Assembly (NCBI RefSeq): GCF_030384665.1
Contig: NC_083673.1
Location: forward strand, 2,613,501-2,677,500
Direction of reading: 5' to 3'
Length of the DNA: 64,000 nucleotides
From: Lodderomyces elongisporus
Lineage: Eukaryota > Ascomycota > Pichiomycetes > Serinales > Debaryomycetaceae
The position numbers and the translations under genes are program-made. A model generated the notes under the pieces. The model did not search any database. It was not told the DNA's origin and worked only from the letters and a program-made list of their open reading frames with translations. Of this stretch, positions 59,267-64,000 are shown one piece after another. Position 1 is the first letter of the stretch, and every line of letters starts with the position of its first letter.

Positions 59267-61636
59267 TCAGTCTAGCAAGGATGAGACTGACATTTTTGTA
59301 GAAGGCTCGAGGAATGATTTCTGGCTGGACTTGTTATTTAACTTGTTAGTGGGGTTCTTCTCTGTCTCTGCCCTAGGTTCCTCGTGCCTGAATTGTGGTT
59401 GTTGTTGCTGTTGTTCCTGTCCCAGTCCCAGTTCCTGTTCCAGTTGCTGTGTTACGAGATGCAATTGTTGCAAATTATCCTGCTGCTTCTGTCTCTCCTT
59501 GTTGTTTTCATCTTCCTCCTTCACAGGTTTGTTGATTGATGCTGTACTTGCTGTGTGCTCATACTTGTAAGAGTGTGCCGGAGACGACACAATATTGAGC
59601 ATAGAAGATGGTGTTTTTTCTGAAGTGATGGAGCTGATCGAAAATCTTGTCAGTGGTGTTAATTGCGGAGAATTAAAGGATGAGTTTTGAGACAAGTTTC
59701 GCTTGTGCATTTGTACTTCGGCATTCTTTCCTAATGGGTTGGGGAATAAATCCAGGGCTATATAACTTGATCTTCGAGAAGAAGTGTTTGTAGTTGATGA
59801 TGGGTGCGGCAATTCAAATGCGACAATAGAATTGTTTCTTGAATTTGCTGAATTAATCATTAAGGGGGAACCATGGTATGATGGCAGAACATTACCACTG
59901 GCTGATTGCGACTGGGATTGTGAATAGGCGCTGTGTGTGTTGTTTTGAGTGTTGTTCTGAAGATGAGTATGGGTGTGAGCAAAAGAAGAAGAAGTAGTAG
60001 TAGTAGTAGTAGTAGTAGGATTAGTAGGATTAGTATTAGTATTAGTATTAGTATTAGCAGATGATGATAATGATGTATGAGATAAAGGATGCAAACTGGG
60101 CTGGGAACCATTTGCATGAGCTTGCATCAACATCGACGTGGCACTCGAATGACGACGGCCAAACTGATCATCAATCAATCTTCTCTTGGTGTTTGGTACT
60201 ATTGGTGGTAATGTAGAGTAATTAGTGTCAAAGCTAGCAGATCGAGATGCTAATGGCTTCAATCCGGGCAAGTGGTTTGCTATACTAGAGTTGTTTGTGA
60301 TTGGAGGCGGTTGAGGTGGAGGAGTAGCGGAAACCTGTGCCGTATCGCGGATATTAAGAAATGACTTATCTGGGAGTTTTTGACCGAAAATCGAAGTGTT
60401 GAATGAGATTTGCGGTAAATGGGGGACATTGGGTACTTGAGAAATACTTTGCTTAATATGTTTTGTTCCAGTCAATTTGGGTCCTTCCACTACATTGCTG
60501 CTGTTATAATTGATATTGTTGTTATTATCACCGAAAGCTTGTGGTGCTGACAGCGGTGGTTGGGGTAGATCCGAAGCAGTTTTTGCTTTATTTAAAGAAA
60601 CTAAAGGCGTAGATTGTTCTGTGCCATCCAATGATTTCCTCTTGTGTTCATTATACATTAGTTGCTCTTGGACTGTAGAGCCGTTAGTAGCAGTCGAGGA
60701 TACACCTACACCATTACCATTACTACTGCTACTGCCACTGCTACTGCCATTACCACTGCCATTACCACCGCCAAAGGCCTCTAAGCTTGCTCTCCGTCTG
60801 CGGTTAGCACCTCCATTCCACCAATTCTTTATGGCGTTGTCTGATCTTCCGTTGAGATGGCGTGATATCTCGGCCCATTTCTTGCCATATTGTGCCACTA
60901 GTTTTTCAATCAAGTCTCCTTCCTCGGGTGTGATGGGTGATCTATTCAAGCTTGGTTTTAAGTTTTGGTGGTATCGTTCTCTACATTGCTTTGGTGTTCT
61001 TGTTTCCAAGTGGTTGGAGATCCTTACCCAGTTTGTTGGGCCATAGATTGAGATCAGATCTAGCAATTTTTTATCTTCCAACGGAGACCAGGGACCTCGT
61101 CTATTGTGGGCCGGTTGAGTTGCATGGGTGTGTTGATGATGCACGTGTGGATTGATTTCGTGTCCACCAGCCGGATGACTAAGCTGTTCTTGTGGTGCGT
61201 GTATGGTGGAGTATTGCGGTAGTTGGTTTGGGTTTGGGTTTGGGTTCTGGTGTTGGTGTTGGTGTTGGTGTTGGTGTTGGACCAATAAATGCTGCTGCAG
61301 AAATGGTTGGCCAATGATACCACCCGTTGGGACCCCTTGTTGATTGTAATTATACAATTGGTGTTGAGAAAGCTGTTGCTGTGAAGAGAGCTGGCTTGGA
61401 TGATGAATTTGGTGATCAACCGAGTGAGCCACATTCATGGGTGCATAAGAAGTCTCTTGTACATGCGGTGGAGGTAGATGTGCTGGTTGTTGTTGTTGTT
61501 GTTGTTGCTGCTGCTGCTGTTGTTGCTGCTGCTGCATATGCATCGTATTGTTGAAATGGGTGGGTTGATGGACAGATGATGATATTGGCCCCAAATGGCT
61601 ATTAGCATAGTGAATGCTGTTTGGCCCGTCGTACAT
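59267..61636 (-). CDS. FlbD-like R2R3 Myb transcription factor
   Basis: Two adjacent Myb repeats at about residues 177-282: RRGPWSPLEDKKLLDLI and NWVRISNHLETRTPKQCRERYHQNL, then ITPEEGDLIEKLV and KWAEISRHLNGRSDNAIKNWWNG followed by NRRRR. The paired repeats, the RTPKQCRERYHQNLKP block and the WWNG-NRRRR ending resemble the conidiation regulator FlbD of Aspergillus more than Bas1 or Dot6. The rest is disordered: an 18-residue Gln run (about 35-52), His/Gln and Asn/Pro repeats, Ser and Thr runs, and a basic/Gln C-terminal part ending MSVSSLLD. The ATG at 61636 is clear; the protein has 789 aa. At least 2.4 kb upstream is gene-free. Targets and role in this yeast are unknown. Confidence 0.82.
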   Translation of the reverse strand: MYDGPNSIHYANSHLGPISSSVHQPTHFNNTMHMQQQQQQQQQQQQQQQQPAHLPPPHVQETSYAPMNVAHSVDHQIHHPSQLSSQQQLSQHQLYNYNQQGVPTGGIIGQPFLQQHLLVQHQHQHQHQHQNPNPNPNQLPQYSTIHAPQEQLSHPAGGHEINPHVHHQHTHATQPAHNRRGPWSPLEDKKLLDLISIYGPTNWVRISNHLETRTPKQCRERYHQNLKPSLNRSPITPEEGDLIEKLVAQYGKKWAEISRHLNGRSDNAIKNWWNGGANRRRRASLEAFGGGNGSGNGSSSGSSSSNGNGVGVSSTATNGSTVQEQLMYNEHKRKSLDGTEQSTPLVSLNKAKTASDLPQPPLSAPQAFGDNNNNINYNSSNVVEGPKLTGTKHIKQSISQVPNVPHLPQISFNTSIFGQKLPDKSFLNIRDTAQVSATPPPQPPPITNNSSIANHLPGLKPLASRSASFDTNYSTLPPIVPNTKRRLIDDQFGRRHSSATSMLMQAHANGSQPSLHPLSHTSLSSSANTNTNTNTNPTNPTTTTTTTTSSSFAHTHTHLQNNTQNNTHSAYSQSQSQSASGNVLPSYHGSPLMINSANSRNNSIVAFELPHPSSTTNTSSRRSSYIALDLFPNPLGKNAEVQMHKRNLSQNSSFNSPQLTPLTRFSISSITSEKTPSSMLNIVSSPAHSYKYEHTASTASINKPVKEEDENNKERQKQQDNLQQLHLVTQQLEQELGLGQEQQQQQPQFRHEEPRAETEKNPTNKLNNKSSQKSFLEPSTKMSVSSLLD

Positions 61637-61679
61637 GTTTAGGTATCAAGGAGGTAGGAGTGTTTATGTATGTATATGA

Positions 61680-61713
<34 letters not shown>

Positions 61714-64000
61714 CTTGTTTGATTGTGATGGTATTAGTTATTAGTAAGGTTAAGAGGCCAGCTCTATTTTTTGATTATTTTTTTTTTGAAAAAAATAAAG
61801 ATTAAAATATAACAATGTGAAGTTTTCATAAAGTTGTGAAATTGTTCAAACAGGATATCAGTGTTTATCTGTTTGAAGGCAATAAGAATCGTTGAAATGA
61901 TCTTTCGTGTGTGTGTGTGTGTGGAGTTGTGGAAAGTGTGTGGTTCTAAAGTATTCTTGTTTGAGTTTCTTGAACAGAGTGGTATTGCAATTCAAGAATC
62001 GCTAGTTGGACACTTCTTTTTTTTTCTTTTTTCCGGATTCCAGTTGTGTTGTGTTTCGGTTTTTTTTTGTTTCTATTATGTCTTCTGGGTTGTCTTGCAG
62101 TTATGCTTTATCCAATTCAGTTTGGTGCAAAAACACGTAGTCCCAAATAAAAAGAATGGAAAATGAAAAAGTAAATGGTAAAGAATGGAGTGGGGGGGTG
62201 AAAAGTTAAAGTTAACAAAACAAACAAACAAAACAAAACAGACAAGTGTATTTGGTGTGGATGTAAGTGTTTTAGTAGGTTTCTAGAAATATTTCAGTAC
62301 AAAAGTAGGCTAAACGACTTATAATTTACAAAGTGACATAATCTTTTTCGGGGGTTTGGTCTTTTGGTGGACACTTTTAGGGGTTTATTTATACTGTAAC
62401 TCCTGGTTTACTACAAACTGTTGAAGTCCTCGTTTTTGTCATCCTCTAATTTTTTTTATTTATTTTTATTTTTATATTTTTATTTTTATTTTTATTTTTA
62501 TTTTTTAATTTTTTTTATATTTTATATTATTTATTATTTATTATTTTTATAATTTTATTTGGGGGGCCCCCCGCGAGGAGGGAGTTACAGCGGCCACAGG
62601 GAGTAAATTTTTCTTCTCTTCCATTTCATCTGAACGAAAAAAATAAAAATAAAAATAAAAATAACAATAACAGACAGACAGACAGCTACTTTACTCTGTC
62701 CACATATCACGGGTAATATTATTAGTGTGTTTGAATCTGCTATTTAATTCTAATTTAATTTATTTTTGTCTGTCGGTTTTATCCGACATGTATATCTTTT
62801 TATATTTTTTCATTTTTACTTTGTTTTACTTTGTTTTACTTTATTGTCTTTTTTGGTGTTTTGTTAATAATGGGAGAGTGTCCTCCACCGCATTTCCATC
62901 GATACATAAATTTATGGCCCAAGGTTCATTAAACAAAGACTTGGCAAGTTAATCACCAACCTCTTATAATGTATTGCAAAAACAAAAAAAAAAAAAAAAG
63001 AAAATAATAGGATATTTCCAAACACTTTTGATGTTGTTGTTGTTGTTGTTGTTGTTCTAGTCATCGTCTACTTTAAAGTCAGCAACTGCCGAAACACCCA
63101 CAATATAACCAGTTGATCTGATTTGTAGTAGGGTGATAAAGAGTGGTCACTCTACGGCACCAGAAGAAAGACGAAGAACAAGAAGGTACAAGACCAGACA
63201 AGACAAGACAAGACATGACAAAACGCTCACTAAAATAACAGCATGATCTCATTTTCATGCAGAACAGTAATTAGAAGCCCTAGCCCCCCACCCCAGCTCC
63301 CCACTTAGCTTCAACTTTTTTTCTCCTCCCTCAACTCAACTCAACTCAACTCAACTCAATTTATATTCGCCACTAATGCGCGCAACTTCCTTCATGCACC
63401 TGCTAAAGCTCATGTACTTGTTCGACTCTCCCAACACAATCAAACTCACGCAATCCAAGTTTGCAATTAACTATTAATAAATAATAATAAATAAATAAAT
63501 ATAATAATAAATAAATAAAATAAAAATAAAATAAAAAATAAAAAAAATATAAATAATAACCAACATAAAAGGTTAAAGAAATAAAACGTTTGATCTACAC
63601 ATCATTACCCAATTAATTTCACCTTTTTTTTCTTATTGTTCATCATCTTCCTTCCTTTCTTCCTTTCTTTCTTTCTTTGTTTCTTCGTTTGTTATCTTAT
63701 TACCAGAGTGACCCATTTATTATTTCATTTCTGACTATTGTCCTACATGCGCATTTCCAATAACATTCCTTCCCCTCTCCCTCCCTACCTACCTTTCTCC
63801 CTACCCTTTGTCTTTTTCTTTTTTCTTTTTTTTTTGCCCAACAACGGAAGGCAATGGTGAGAGAAAAAATTGTATTCTCATTTTTTTTTATTTTTTTTAT
63901 TTTGTTGTACTGCAAAGGCTAATGCTCGTGATCATGATGATGATGATAAACGGATATTTGCGTTTTACATCAAGTTTCAACTACAAACGGAAAAAAAAGA
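61637..64000. promoter_or_regulatory. Gene-free upstream region of the Myb gene (continues past the window)
   Basis: TA run (61680-61712), a GT run (about 61906-61921), a stretch of only A/T bases (62447-62560) followed by a G6C6 palindrome (62561-62572), a TTTTACTTTG repeat (about 62814-62842), GTT triplets (about 63034-63056), CTCAA repeats (about 63334-63358) and an AT-rich AATAA array (about 63472-63560). No gene or tRNA found. Confidence 0.55.

Overview
This window is nuclear DNA of a budding yeast, very probably of the CUG-Ser clade (Candida/Lodderomyces group). Three things point there. The CTG codon is nearly absent from conserved cores: in the isocitrate dehydrogenase gene I find one in-frame CTG, and it lies in the presequence. 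In SEN34 a CTG sits where the family normally has a small residue, which fits Ser and not Leu. The gene set (CNT nucleoside transporter, expanded peroxisomal acyl-CoA thioesterases, PNGase A-like protein) is Candida-like rather than Saccharomyces-like. Abundant homopolymers, triplet tracts, simple-sequence insertions in conserved proteins and long intergenic regions make Lodderomyces elongisporus or a close relative my best guess. That is an inference, not a demonstrated identification.

Layout, left to right: DPH1 (5' end cut by the window edge, +); COG6 (-); an Xbp1-like KilA-N/APSES regulator (-) with an unusually long 7.3 kb gene-free upstream region; mitochondrial NADP isocitrate dehydrogenase IDP1 (-), with a Leu3-type palindrome upstream; a Zip3/Cst9-like RING protein (+) that needs a 79-nt intron to be read correctly; a CID-domain protein with PP1-docking-like motifs (+); a divergent COX8/COX9 pair; VPS33 (-); five tandem peroxisomal-type acyl-CoA thioesterase genes (all -, 26.0-34.6 kb, called TES-A to TES-E here); LAS1 (+); ATG2 (+); a CNT-family nucleoside transporter (+); SEN34 (+); a PNGase A-like membrane protein with large His/Lys/Met-rich segments (-); VPS35 (-); and an FlbD-like R2R3 Myb regulator (-) with at least 2.4 kb of gene-free upstream DNA running off the window.

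The most system-like element is the thioesterase array. All five proteins end in a PTS1-type peroxisomal signal (AKL, AKL, PKI, AKL, AHL) and keep the Asp and Gln of the TesB/ACOT8 double-hotdog active site. Four of the five genes carry, upstream on the coding strand, the hexamer CCTCGG, which is the known target of the fungal fatty-acid regulators FarA/FarB and Ctf1. In three of them it lies about 270-310 bp before the ATG. This looks like a co-regulated, diversified fatty-acid catabolism cluster. The remaining genes are mostly housekeeping: vesicle traffic (COG6, VPS33, VPS35, ATG2), RNA processing (LAS1, SEN34, CID protein), respiration (COX8, COX9, IDP1) and diphthamide synthesis.

I found no tRNA, rRNA, transposon, CRISPR or viral sequence. 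Several open frames have no ATG at their 5' limit, so for these I placed the start at the first sensible in-frame ATG.
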